This document shows, piece after piece, positions 28,901 through 43,900 of a DNA stretch of 64,000 nt. Below the pieces are notes generated by a model. It was given only the letters and a program-made list of their open reading frames with translations, was not told where the DNA came from and did no database searches. Source of the stretch: Latrodectus hesperus (taxonomy: Eukaryota > Arthropoda > Arachnida > Araneae > Theridiidae). The translations under genes and the position numbers were made by a program. Positions within the stretch are counted from its first letter, which is position 1. Every line of letters starts with the position of its first letter. Where the stretch lies: NCBI GenBank assembly GCA_037975125.1, contig CM075851.1, positions 121,302,908 to 121,366,907 of the forward strand, in the 5' to 3' direction.

Positions 28901-31900
28901 AATTCACGCAAATCCATAATGTTTTTCAATTTCACTTATAGGAAACATTTTCCTAAAAGGGGTCCAGCATGATCGGCAAACAGGATTGTATGTTGTGCTC
29001 AAACAAGAATGAAGTAAAATATAATACCGAACAAATGACTTCTGTTTGAGTATCATTTTTAAAATAAACATTCAATTTAGAAGTTCTATTTGCTTTCTGT
29101 ACATGTTTGGCCCTTTGACTTGATGAGAAATGTTAAAAACGACAGCCATGCGATATATTAAATTCACATTTGCAAACTACACAATGAACAAACTTAGCTC
29201 CTTTAGATGAAGCTTTAATACATGATAATTTGAAATTGCAACTATTTTTAAAAGATTGAAAAGATTATTTTTAAAAGATTTATTAGGTTTACTATTAGAT
29301 ATTTTTAATAAAATTACAGAACACACGAGTCACACAGCCAAAATGCTTGCTTTCACCCAAAAAAGCCTCAAACTTAATTCTGCTCATCAACAACAGCCCC
29401 ACCAATCATAGTAATTAGAATAAATGATGCTGAGTTTTGCTCTGTGATTAAATGAGAAGAATATTATGCCTCTACCATTTCCTGTCCACACCTATAGTTT
29501 CTCAAGCGTGCGCCTTTCTTCCCATATAGGAAAAGGGGTTGGAAAGTACATTTTCTGACCACTCAGAGCCTGGAAAGTTATTTTTCCTCAACAGATGGTT
29601 TGAAAGAGAATGCAAATTTTTATTTCTCACTGTGGTTAATGAGAAAATATCGCCACATAATTAAACTGTTTAAAAAAATTTTCTTTTCTAACTTATACAC
29701 GAACAGTAATGAGTAAAATATTCCATGCAATCCGTAAGAGCATAAAAGTTGGCAGGTCTGCTTATTTACTTGAGTACCAAATAACAATTTATTCAATTAC
29801 TTTAAGAACATTACCTTTCATAATATTGACGCTTTAATAAAAAAAATGTAGGAACTTTGTAAATTTTTGCTTTGGTGTGCACAAATGGTACTTTGGGCTA
29901 TATGAAATTACAAATAGCTAGAGATATTGCAAGACATGCAGCTAATTACTGGATGACTAAAATAACATTTTATCATGGAGAGGAAGTTGAATAATGGACT
30001 ATTTGCTCAATGACCAGTACAACATTTGCTATTGACACCTATTCATTTCAGATGGCCTTCTCTGTAATATAGGACACATCAGAGAATGAAAATGAAGCTA
30101 TGTATTCTTTGCAAATGAAAGCAAATCTAGTCTGATTATCATTTCTAAATGCATAATTGTCTGGTGAAAGTTACATGCATTAACCACTTTAACATTGAAA
30201 GGGACACATTCTTGTTTGGGATGGTATTATACTTAGTACTTATGCTATTGTACCAAGTTTATCTTTACTAACACGCTTCTTTATAAAAGTGTTATGATCT
30301 AAATGTCGTAGCCTATGCTACCTCAATAGTTCAGGAATGACAACACTACCTCACTAGGTGTAGAGCTATTAAAAAGTGAAGATATTCAAAGTTTCAATCA
30401 GTCAGCAAAGACTGTATCAAAATTCATTCAAACATATATAAGATACACCAGGGAGATATTTGGAAATACACACCAACAACCACAAGATATAATTTCTGAG
30501 CAGGCAATTGGCACAACAGAAATGTGAATAACCATGGCTCAACAGTTAATTGACAATCTTGGGCACAATAAGAGCAAATAGTATAAGTTCATTAGAGCAT
30601 TTATGGGTGACAACATTCTCAGAATCTAGATTTTCTTGCTTAGTCTTTTGTAACAAAAACGTTTTGGTCTTCTATCTAAAGAAACTAATTTTAAAAAATT
30701 GTTGTTTAACCTTTGGAATTTCTTTTTTGAATATTTATATAAGTTAATAATAAGTTTTGTTTACTTTTCTTACATTCATACATCTATGGGATATTATAGT
30801 ATTTTAATGTCCATTTAGAAAATATTTGCACGATGCTACATTAGAAAAATTGTCTAATCTTTCACATTAATTAATCAAAATTAGCAATTTTTCAATAAAT
30901 ATAACATGTCCTTGTAATTTAATGCAATTTTTAGATAAATGTCTAGAAGTTCTTTTTACAGGAATACTTTCTACCAAAAGAGAAAATCTAGGATTAAAAA
31001 TATTTTTAGATATCATTCACATTTTCTTTATTACAGGAATCTCAGAGAACTGGAAAATTATCAAAGTTTTGGATTTCAGCAGAGCATTTTAAAATCAGTA
31101 ATAAATGTAATAGATCTTAACTTTCCATCAATTCTTCAAAAAATTCCCTAAGAGACATGACACTTACTGAGACATGAAATTCTGAAAAGAGAGATGAATT
31201 TTATATTTAAATGACTAAAATTGCATAGTTGCACAAAAATGAATCGAATACATATAGCATGGAATCAAACGAAAAAGGTTTTATTGAATTCATAATATTG
31301 TTGTTACACATGAGTGTCTGTCGAAGATAAAGAAAAAACAGATGCTTTTTAATATGGGATATGCTCCCCTCCTAACAGCAGTGGTTGTTTGCACCTTCTT
31401 TATATATTCAGTGCTAAATTGTCTAATAGTTCTTGGGGTAAGATTGCCTACAGAGGATGTAATCATGCTGCAAAGTAATTCCCCAAGACAATCCACAAAT
31501 GTTCTATAATTTAAATCAGGGGAGTAGACAAGTCAATCAGTTTGAATGATACCTTTTTAGTAGTTGCTGAACAGCAGGAGTAGAGTGTGGCTGTGAGTTG
31601 TTATCCACAAAAACAAAGTCTTCTGCGATGGCACATCAGAACAGATTTTACATGGGGAAGGATTGCCTCCTTACAATAGTGATCTCCGGCAACAGAACCT
31701 CTGTCAAAAAACATAGAATTCAATCCTCCCCTTCAGCACAATACCTTCTCAGACAACAAATCCATGACTACTCTAATGGTCTATTTCTGTGATGTTAACA
31801 GCGTCAGTTAACAGTAACAAAAAGCAGTGTCCTGACCTTTCTGCAAATTGTCTAGTGTTGAGAATCATTGTAGCCTGGAAATAACTCACATCTGTGAAAA

Positions 31901-34900
31901 AGAAATACCTCCATTAATGAGATATCCAATTTTTGTACTTCTTGCACCACTCTAAACAGTGGTGCTGATGGGATCTACTTCAAAGGGATGGAGAATTGAG
32001 CACAGCATTCAAATATGTCACCTTTATGAAGGTGTCTGGAAGCAGTAAATTGCAATTTTTATTATGCTGTTGTACCAGTTGCTGAGCAATGGCACAGTTG
32101 ATTGGTTTTAGGTTCTTTTTGACTGCAAAATTAATATCTGTCACCCACAGCAGTTGTTTTCCTAGAGTGGCTGCCACCAACTTTTCTAACATTTGTATCT
32201 ATAGTTTGGAATCAAGATGAAGTTGTCCAGATGATATAGTCATATTTCACAAAAGAACCCATTTGCACTTGCAATGAATGTCTTTAATTGTCTCCCTCCT
32301 TTTTATTGCAGTCTTGAGCTGCATTCAATGCCTGCAAGTCTTCTGTGCACCCTCACATCACCTGTGATGTTTTGTTCTTGACATCTAATTAATCCTGACC
32401 TTTCTAATGAATTGCACATTCATTGTACTGATTGCAAGAATAACTTTTCTGCAATTGGATATAGATATCTACTGAAATTAACATTGTTCCTTAAGTTTTA
32501 CATGTAAGTGAACATACTAAAACAATTTTTAAATTATGTGCTAGATGGATTAAAAACTTAAATGATAAATTATCGGGAAAATCACTCATATAATTTGTCT
32601 TTAATAACATTTAAACTCACTTAATAGGTGCCTATAGTAAGCCTAAAGTAAAAGAATTTATTCTCAATCCATAAAACAAAATAGGTTATGTTTAAAAATT
32701 TTTTTAATTATTTAACGCCATTAACTTTTAAATTTATTTTTTATGATGTTGTTATAAAACCCCAGTTTTAAGCATAAACTTATTGATCACTTTACCAGTT
32801 GTTAGTACATAACGTAATAAATTGTAAGTTATTAAGTCAATGAAATCATAAAAAAGTTGCTTTAGCATTTTCTAAAAGAATAATTGCATATAACACCTTA
32901 CAAGATGAAGAAAATTCATTTAGCCAGCACATGTATACATAATATATGATTGTATTCATGTAAAAATTTATAAGTGATTAACAGTATTTAAAACATTGTA
33001 TCTTTCTTCATTATAGAGTTCTATAAAAGATGTTAAAGAGACCTGCTAATTTTGGATTCAATGTTTCAAAATAGACCCCAACAATTTCATTATATTGAGA
33101 TCAAAGATCTGTGTAGAAATAGATTTCATTTATCCACTGCTTTATCAAATCAAATTGGAGAAATCCTGTTGCATCACCCTTGATAATTACACATTTATGA
33201 GAATCAAAGTTTATATAGTTTATATCATAGAATTGATGTGATCAGCTTAAAACTCACTATGTACTTCTCTCCAATCATCTTTTCTTTCAGAGTTAATATT
33301 GGATAGCAGAAAATTACAATGCAGCTGTCTATACCATGAAAGATCCATTGCTATGCTTGGAGATAGTTAGATAAGAGATAAAATTAGGATCATATATTTG
33401 TGTAAATATCTTTTCTAAATTGCACCTATACTTTCATGGAATAAAACATAAAAGATGATTTACACCTAATCTTATATCAACTAATTTCCATATTGACACA
33501 ACACAGTGAACAACCTAACATCCCCTGTATAAATTGCATTATATGAAGACTTTTCTTAGAAAGTGGGTCATACCCATGTGTTGTGAAACAGAATTGGTAC
33601 ACCCAAGCTGGAGCCTGAAGGCTGTGCATGCAAAACACAGAAGCACAATATCGATTTCTCATTGTTTAACAGTGATTGGTGTCAAGTGCAGGACCATCCA
33701 CTCTGAAATGCAGTGTTTTTCTTTTAGGATATGGAGAGCCCAGCCACCCACACATCACATTGTGCACAGCCTAAATCGAAAAATGACATAAGGTATTTTA
33801 ATACCCATTGCATAAATTGCCTTCCAAGAGGACTTTTAAAAGATAATAGGATGCATTCATGTGTTGCCAGTGAGGTAAACCAGAAACTTCCAACGACTCA
33901 CCCCAACAGACATGCATGCAGAAAATAGCACAAGTAAAAGGTAGAAGCCATCTCCTGTTACTTAACAATGGCTGAGATCGAAGATGGGACCTTCTGCTCT
34001 GAAGACAGCTGCAAATTACTAGGCAATAGTGAGCTCAATTATTTTAAACTTATCAATCTATCCAGATTTCTGTTTGTGGCACTAATATACAAAAGATATG
34101 GCATTAGCACTTATGATAAATTGTTGCTCTAAGGTTAATGTTCTGTTTATGAAGATGTCTCCTTACTGTAATTGATACTGGAGAATCTGAATTCTAACTG
34201 AACTCTGCAGTAACTTTGCAATTTATTTCTCTCTGTGAACTCTGCAGTAACTTTGTACTTTGTAAACTACAGTAATTTTCCTTTTAAACATTACAGACTG
34301 CTTTACCACCCATCAGTCTCTTTCAATTAGTATCTCCTTTATTATTTTTCTTTCCTAAACTTGTCTTGCAATGCGAGGATGTTTCTGTGACAATTGCTTC
34401 AAATAGTCAGGTTCTTACATGATCTTTTTGAAACATATATATAGTTTCTTCAAAAATCCAAAACAGATACATTTTTACTGAAGCTATTTCACATAAGACA
34501 TAACTTTCCTATTGAAAAAATTAGGTTACTGGACATAGAGTGACTTAAATATCACTTTTATTCACAATTTTGATATTTTCATTATTTTGATAGCCATCTA
34601 TAAGTACTCACAAGTACACACACTGAAACATTGTAACATATTGTATAAAACTAAATTTGATCAAACTTAAAATGCTGGATGCAGACATCAAATTAGAAAA
34701 ATATTCACACTTGTAAAACTTTGTTCCAAAAACTATTTCTACATAAGAAATTGACTTTTGTTTTATTTATCAATCCATGGTCACATTTTATATATCAGGA
34801 ATTAATGGTTTGGGATGTACAGTTTACAACAATTCTAAGGCATTACATGCATCCATGCAAGAAATTAGAGTTGAACTGGAGAATAGAATACTGATCATTT

Positions 34901-37900
34901 AGCTGCGAGTCTGGACTTATAAAAAAGGGGAGAAGAAATCCTCGATAGAAAAAAGTGAGAATAGGAAAGACATGTAATTATGCTGGTGAAAAAAAGGGAG
35001 AAGTAACGGAAGAGCTAGTAAAAGATATGTTGATACCAAAGCAAAAAAATAGTGCATTTCCTCATACTATATATAGGAAGGTCAGCAAAAGAATCTTCAA
35101 ATAGAAATCTGCAATTTAAGATAACCCCAAATATAATCAAGACAGGAACCGTCAAATAATAATAAAGTAGTCAGCAATAGATTAATATTCTTCCAGGAAA
35201 AATTTATAATTTTTTTTTATATAATGTCTGTCTATGAGGATTTTTCCCTTTCAGGACTACAAAGGGTGGAAGTTATGACATTTTATAAAATGGGACACAC
35301 AGTTGGTATGCAATTGTGGCACTAAAAATGGGTGGGTCTTAAAAATTTAGAAGCAGGGACCCATGCAGAAAACAAGAATTTTGGCCTGTCAATCCTATCA
35401 TTCCAAACAGAAGACATTGTGACCATGACATTTAACATGTCTTAGCTAACATTAGCGAATACGGCATATCTTTGATTAGGTTAGGATTCAAACTCAATAC
35501 CTTACAAATAACAGAATGAATGCCCTAATCAACCAAGCCATTGCAGCTTTGGTTAAATTCAGATGCTAGAGACTTATTTTGGATGCATCCTACTAAAGAG
35601 AATAAATTTTTCTCATACAATTTTCTATACTATTACTTTTTACATAGATTTTAATAAAACACACTATTTATGCATTTAATAATTTTAATTCTTGTTCAAC
35701 ATAATTTAATAATTGTTAACCTCATTAATTAATTTACCTTTAAATGTATGTATTTAAAATATAATCATGACAAACTTTCAACAATGGTTTTGTGTTTAAT
35801 TCACAATGAAATTTAATACAATTTTCAACAATATTTAAAATGTATTCTGAATTTTTAAAGTACTATTTTATCCTATGATTCATTCAGTTTACATAATGTT
35901 ATATAGCTACATGTGGATCTTAAAACTACTGCATTAATTTTCTACATTAAATAAAAATTTGTACAAATGAATGCATTTTTTTCTAACAAAAAATATATAT
36001 CTATAATGAATCAACAAGAAAATGAACATAGTTTGACCCTATATATACCTGAAATTAAATTATCAGTCGCATTTAATCATAAAACATGACATACAAACAT
36101 AAGAAAACATTCCGATGCAGTAAACCAGTTTGCCTCATTTTAAAGGCTTCACAGGCATCTAAGATTCTGCCTAAGAAATTGTCTAAATACTTATTCTTAA
36201 AAATGGTGTCATTGCCATGACGAAAACCATGAAAATATATTTAAATAAGCAACTTTTTAAATATCACAGCTTCATATGCAATTAACTATTTTAACAACTA
36301 CAACAAAATTAATTTCTTAATGCTCAGTGATAAAATTAGAAAGGGAAAATTTTGTTGATTTTTTGAGTAAACTTTTAAGTTACACAATTTTTGATTTGGT
36401 TACCTATATTTTATACAGTATTATTTTAAAATATTTATTTATTTTTCCATTCAAATAAATAAATTTAAGCTAATGTTTTACAAATCTGTATGTATAAAAT
36501 AATTTCTTCACTTAATATGAAACTATTATCAAGTAAAAATTTGTTTTTGTATTTGGTGATAGTTTTCAAGAAACAGAAAATACATAAATAGCAAACCAAT
36601 AAATCTCACCTTTCGCATGACTCACAAAAAAGTTGTTCAACACTATCAACAAGCACTAGATTTTGAGAATGCAATTTATAGAAAATATCTTGAGCAATTC
36701 TGTAAAGAAATTTAAAATTAAAATTATAAATTTTTTTGCACAAAATTAAAACTGCATACTCATTTTTTTGTTGAATGAATTCTTTCACAGATCTTACTTT
36801 GTTTGCTTATCAGTTGTTGTTCTTCCAAAGTGATCAAAAGAAATATTAAACCATTTGTAGATATCAGAGTGTAGTTTATTATACTTGTCACATATTTCTC
36901 TAGGTGTCATATTTGATGCAATAGCTTTCGTTTCAGTCGCTGTTCCATATTCATCTGTTCCACAAATATAGAGAGTATTATAGCACCGTGCTCTACAGTA
37001 TCTGGAACACATAATTTAATTTCCATACATAAGTAGAACAGAAACAGGGTAGAAACTAATATATTCCAAGTTTTAATTATTTTTTGCTCAAAGAATGGAA
37101 AATATTTTACCTTGCAAAAACATCTGCACTGAGAACGGATCCAATGATGTTTCCCAAATGTGGAATGTTGTTTACATATGGTAACGCACTAGTTATAAGA
37201 ATATTTCTTTCTCCTTTCTTTGGCAAACTAAAAAAGTATAGACAAATCAAAATGGAAAGAAATTTTTTTCAAATAAATTGTATATGTGATTATATTGAAC
37301 AATTTACCAAAGCAAACCTATAAACATATATCTCTTTTAATTTAATATTTATTACATTAAAATATTTTTACCATCATATACACATAGAATATTATTCAAC
37401 TAGCAGAAAAATGTTAGATATATAAGAAACTTTGTTATACATCCTCTGTATATTTAAAAAAATATTTTGTGCTTGAATTTGAAAATTAAAATTGACATTG
37501 AAAAGAATTTTAGAAGTAGCAGAATATCCTGTTAATTGTCTCAAAAACTTTATCCCAATGACATGTTTGGTTTTACTATGCAATAATATAGTTTGCTTTA
37601 TTTATCAATATAATAACTTTTCACACACTAAGATTAATTTAATTGAAACTTACAGTTTAAAACGGATTCTAAATCACAACAAATTTCCAAATGCAAGTCA
37701 AACTCACTTGCCACTAAACTGAAGATTAGAATGCTAACCCCTCAAATACCAGCTATCCCAATTGATAACTTGAAACAGTGATGTTTTCTTTTTTAACTAT
37801 CCACTCTCAAAATCTAATTACACATTTTTGACCTTTTTTATTGTATACATATGGCCCCTTTTAACAAATGTATGAGTTACACCACCCCTGTGGTGGAATT

Positions 37901-40900
37901 TCAAAATGTACATTACCAAATATGGTTAAGGAATTTCGGAATGACCAATGATGTCATCTTGTGCCACTATTCTCAACAAATGAGTGACTATTATGCTGTG
38001 CAATTCTGAGAGGGTTACGTTTTCTTGAGGCATTTCTTTGGTTGAGCTCTCCTATGAAGCAGATGTGCTACAGATGTCATGGTTGGTCTTCACACAAAGA
38101 AATTGCTCCTGTATTAATAAAATATATTCTTGAAAATCTGCCTCTTCAATGATCCTTCTTAATTTCACCAAGACAAGGAAGTAACTAAGTAATACATTGC
38201 ATATATATATTATCCACTTTAATAAAATCAATTAAAATTTTGTGTCCAACAATTTGGTAAAAATAAGGCACATTTTCATTAAATAAATTGCAGGGTTTAC
38301 AGATTTCCAAGAATCAAATTCCAGGAGTTTTAAGGGAATCAAATCAAAAATTTCCTGGAGGTATTGACATTTATGTTATTTTTTTTATTTTCTTTTAAAA
38401 ATATTTCTTAACCAAATATGCATATAATTATATAAATGCAACATTTTTCAATTAGATTTATAAATTATAGAAATAAATAATTGCAAAAATTAATGAGAAT
38501 ATTTTTAAGTTAAAATCATATTTAATGATTACTTCAAAAGCCTTCAATGAATTAACAGCTATAACAGAAAAAATTAATTTAAATAATCAATGCTTTTTAT
38601 GGACTGGACTATATATCGTATAAAATAAAGGGTAAATTTAGAGTTTTTAAACATTTTCAATAGATTTCTGTCTATTAATTTATTTTAGTACTTGAAGACG
38701 TGTATAACAACCTCTTTTCAAATATAAATATACTTACTCAAAACAAATACAACTATTAAAGTTCCCAGGAAGACTTTTTTTCCAAATTATTATTTAATAA
38801 AAACAATTCTAAATTTTTCTTCTGTTTACTTTCAAATTCTTTTAAAATTTCCGATCCATATTCTAGATTTTTCTACTTCTTTAATAATTTAATAAATTTT
38901 TTCATTTCTTGGTTATTTATGTGTACAAAATTTTGTGTACAAATTATTATGTGTAAAAATTTTGCTGATGACTATTTAAGCTTTCATAAAAGAGAAGCAC
39001 ATAATTACTAGCCCTCTTAACTTTTTCTTTCAATAGAAAAATAAGGTGGAATTCCAAAAACAGTTAAATAGTATAACAAAAACAGTTAAATAAGCTAAAT
39101 AAATAATTTTCAGTGGAACTAAATTGTTTTCAATAGCACTGGCTGGAAATATTGTTTGAAAGAGACAATTTAAATTGCCACAAGATCTTCTGTTTAAAAC
39201 TTTAAATAAAAATAGAATTTCAGCCTTTAAAATTTCTTTTGAAGAAACAAATGAATCTAAAATTTCAGAACATGTTTGAGTTCACATTCTTTAACAGGAA
39301 AGGCAGTCGTGAAAAATCTTTTAAATGAGATTTTTTGGCAGATACAGCCCACTCTAGTAAATATGCATGTTTTTTTCCTTTTTCTCATTTTATATGGATT
39401 TGTTTGTCGATTGGCCCATATTTGAAATACAGAAGTTTTTTTTGCAAAGCAGACAACAGATGTGTGCTTTCTCTAAATCACGCAAAAGCCAATCTTTGTA
39501 TGGTTTTTCCAGAATACACTGGTCAGTGAAAAGATACTTTCCATCAGGCATAGTAATTTTAAATTTATTTTAGCCTTTATTTCATTAATAAACAAATTCA
39601 CCCAAAACCACTGAAATTAAATACAATTTCCATCAAAGCAGACATTTTTTAAAAATAATGCCCACCACCAACTTTTCAAACATGAGGCATCTTGCAGTCC
39701 AGTACAATATTGGAGTAGCTCCAGAAGATGAGAGTGCATGGAAGTCATCACAGGAGCCAACGTCAGAAAAAGAGGGGCAACTAAAGAGACACTCCCCAGT
39801 CATAGATGAGGTATCACAGAGTACACAAAGAGGTGAATTAGTCAGATTAAAGTTATGTAAATGGTCCGGCAAATAGTCATCTTCAGTAAGACCTTCTAGT
39901 GGTGAACCTTGGATTATGCTAAATTTGCTACACCTTTCACCAATTTTTTGCTGTCTATTACCAAGCGAGACATGAAAAGTACATTTAAATATTATTATTC
40001 AATGAATTTTATACAATATAAGGAAAACAAAAACAAATAGAAAAAGAATTAACACTAAAATTGCCTGTGTGATTGCAAAATATGATGATCTTGTTTGGTG
40101 ATTACTTCATTTCACTCACTTAAACCTTAATACTACTAAACAGGTTAAAATGGAATTATTGTGCCTGAACTAGATCTTTAACAATTAAGAATACAACAAC
40201 TTAATATCGATCATGTGACCATTTAATGGTAACATTAAAAGCTAATACTCAATTAGGTTGTTCGACAATTTCTTTGAGAATTTTAAAATATTAAAACAAG
40301 ACTCAAACAAATTATCTAAAAAGTAAAATAAATAAATAAATGCATCAAGGTAAGTAAAAATTCTAGGAGTATTTCCTGGTTTTCAAACAATCAAGTCAAA
40401 ATTCCAGGAGTTTCAAGAAGTTTACAGGAGTTATGAGAATCCTGTAAATTGTCAATGCACAAGCTACTGCTTATTAGGTTGGTAGGTACTTCATACTGTA
40501 TGATGCAAGAGAAAATTGTCCTTGATTCCAGTATCTTCTTTATTTCATTGGCTTGTGATTCAGGTGAGACAATTATTTTCATCATCCAAATAAAATCTCA
40601 ACCATAACTTTGGTTATGATGAAAATTATAGTTTCATGATTTCTGCAATGATTGGTTCAGATCTATGCATTTTTAATAATGTGTATATAACACAATTTTC
40701 CCACTCAAACACTATAAGCATGGCCAAAGTCTAATTAATTAGTATTAGGAATTTAATTAAATCACTCAAAGTTATGTTTAAAATGTTGCTTGGCAAATTT
40801 CTTATAGTAAGAAATAAGGATTCTCTTTCTGACTCACATCTATGATTTGACTACTTTGATGTAATAAACACACAATGTGAAAGTAATATATATATAAAAC

Positions 40901-43900
40901 ATAAAACACGACAAATTTTCTCTGTTAGTTCAAAACTAAGCTCAAATACACTTTATTCAAATTTGAGAGCTTTTTAAAGTTTGAAATGACTAAGTGATCC
41001 ATGGTATACAATAAAAGAATTGTGTATTCAATTAGGAGCTAGATTTTAATGAATTCAAGTTTTTCAACTAAGTACTTTTTAAAGGCAGGAGTACTGTCCA
41101 CAACAAACATGGAGAATAGCAAATTCACATCATTAAGCAATCATTCATTAATATATCATTACATATTAAAGCAGATGTTTATTTAAACTCTACCTAACAC
41201 CTAAATACTTTAATATCAAGAAAGGTAACATGTCACCTAACTCTAGTATCCGTAAACTTGTATTCGTAAATGATATTTAGCCAGCCTTTCCTGACTCTTC
41301 ACTTGTTTTATTTAATTATTTATTTTTTTAAAAGAATATATAACTAAATAATTGAATTTACTTTTTTTCTTCTGTTTTTTAAAACACAGTAGATACCAGC
41401 AAATTATTGTACTATAAATATTATTTATAAGGAACTTTTATTTTTATTGAAATATTGTAAATATTTTTATTGAAATATTCTTTTGCATTATTATTAAAAA
41501 ACTTACTTTTAAAATATTATACATAATTTTAAGAAAATAATAACTTACACTGGTATTACTTTTTCCTTAGGAGTAGGTAGGGCAGATTTTCCTTCTAACC
41601 AATGCTTATAAGTAAGATTAATATCTTCTTCAGTTATTTTAGGCTCTTTAGAACTCTAAATACAATTTAAACAAAAGAAACATGTAATAAAAAAACTGAA
41701 TGACATGATGCTGATAACAATAAAATTTTAAATGATGCAATTAAAGAAATTTACCAGAATTAAAAATTCCACATTAATTCCACTGAAATAATATAATCAT
41801 AGCAGAATAGATAAATGTAATAATTATTTTCTTATACGAACAGAATGCTATATTCTATCAAATAAATGTTATATTGATTTTTGTGTCAGAAGAAATTTTA
41901 AATAGAATTTTTACTCCCTTTAGAAGAGTTTTGACAGTTAAAAGCTCAGATTTTGGCACATCTAATTGAAGATGTTAAAAATGGAAGAAATAGGTGAGAA
42001 CAACCTATAATATCAGGGTCAGTTAATTTTCACATGCCATGCATTTATTTAATTATTAAGGAAACAAATTCTTAAATACTTAATTGCAAACTATGCACTA
42101 TAACAAACTGATATGTCAAAGACAGTTGCAGGTGTGTTATGAAAATATTTTATTTAACATTTAAATGCATTTATGTTTTCATTTTTCTCCATAGTCCAAC
42201 AATACACAAAAGCAACTTTATTCTTGAGATTTTCTAGAGAAATGCATGGAATTTCTCAATGTTTAATTCAATCTATAAAAAATTCATATTTCTTTATAAT
42301 AAAAAAATTTCAGAAAAAATTTAATATATTATTTTATGTGTCTCTCACATTAATTAAATTATAAAATTTATGAAGAAAGAATAAATTTTTATTTTCATAA
42401 AATTTTCATAAGGTAAAAGATTAGTATGTGAAAAAATTTCTTCCTTATATATGATAATAGAATCTTTAACATTTGAACATTAATAGCAGAAATTCTGCTT
42501 TATTTTCAATTCAACATTTTAATAATTAATAGCAAATAAAGAGAAGTTATGTTTCAAATAATGAAAATGTAATAAACTGGAACTATATTTTTATTTATAT
42601 GTGATTCCTTAAAAATTTAATAAAGACAGATATTGTTAAAATTTTGTTGAAACTTTTGTAAAACAAAATTTCTGAATATTTAAAAAAAATTTAAGTAAAA
42701 ACATTTAAATTTTTTTACATTAACAGTGAAATTCATTAAATACAAAATATAAAAACATAACTGTTAGTTTCGTTGGAATAAAAATAGTAATATTTTTTGT
42801 CAGAAGATTCTTCTTTGCTCTCTATACAAGGAATAGCAAAATCTAATGAGGACATTTAACAATACGGACTATAAAAAATTTCTGTAATGATCATATTTTT
42901 AAACATATAAAAATATACTAAATTGAAATTTTTGTAATCTCCATCTAATTCCAGAATATTTGTCTTTTACTGATTTAAATCACTTGGTTTCTGCACTGCA
43001 ACATTTTTTTGCATAGAGGACTAATCTTATTAGAATCTACACTTTTAGCTGGAATCAAAACCAATATAAACAATGTCTCTCAAAGTGGGAACCAAGCCTA
43101 CCTGATGGTTTGTAATTTTCATGAATAAATAAAAAATTATGATTATTAATATTTAATATTCAGAAGATTTTCTAGTTAAGGTTGTTTAAAAAATGTGTTG
43201 TGTTTGGTAACACATTCAAAAACTCTGTAAATTTGTTTGTTTGATTTTATTTTTTATTATGATATCCATATAGTTTTTAAAATATTAAGATGAATAATTA
43301 TGAATTAGATATTTTGGCAGCACTAATTTTCTTTTTCAAAGTAAATAAAGAAATTTTAACCTTCTAACACATTATTTAAAATCTATAAAACCTAAGTAAA
43401 ATTTAAAATATAATTTTTTTTTGCAATAACAATCTTTTTAAGTTTGAGGTGAATCATCACTTTCCCAGAGTAAAATTACACAAAGCGAAATCAAAATCAC
43501 AAATTGAAATTAAATTTTTTTTCAAAAAAAAATTTTAATAGCATAAAATTTAAAAAATTTATTTAGCCAATTGTCACATTTAGAAACTGCAATTTATAAT
43601 TTCTCTCAATATGATTTGGATTACTCAACAGTCACCCTGTGAATTTGAGGAGTATTTAAACCAAGACCTAGTTTAAAGTGTATTCCAAATCATAACGAAC
43701 ACTTAAGGATGAAGTTGAAAAACTCAAGGTTAGAAGGTTAACTATTCAGCTGCAATTTAGCATGTATTCTCACACTGAGAATTAAAGTCAAACCAACAGC
43801 ACTTTCTAAATTTCAATCTAACAGGTTTGGTTTGTTTGTCGCTCAACGGTCATTTTTTGCACACGAGGGCTAATTAGACCGGGACTTACGGTTTAAAGTG

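Noticed and set aside
40240..40500. Mariner-like ends (AGGTTGTTCGACAATTTC; TTAGGTTGGTAGGT)
   Set aside because: No matching inverted partner or transposase fragment was found, and both lie inside or at the edge of the hAT element.
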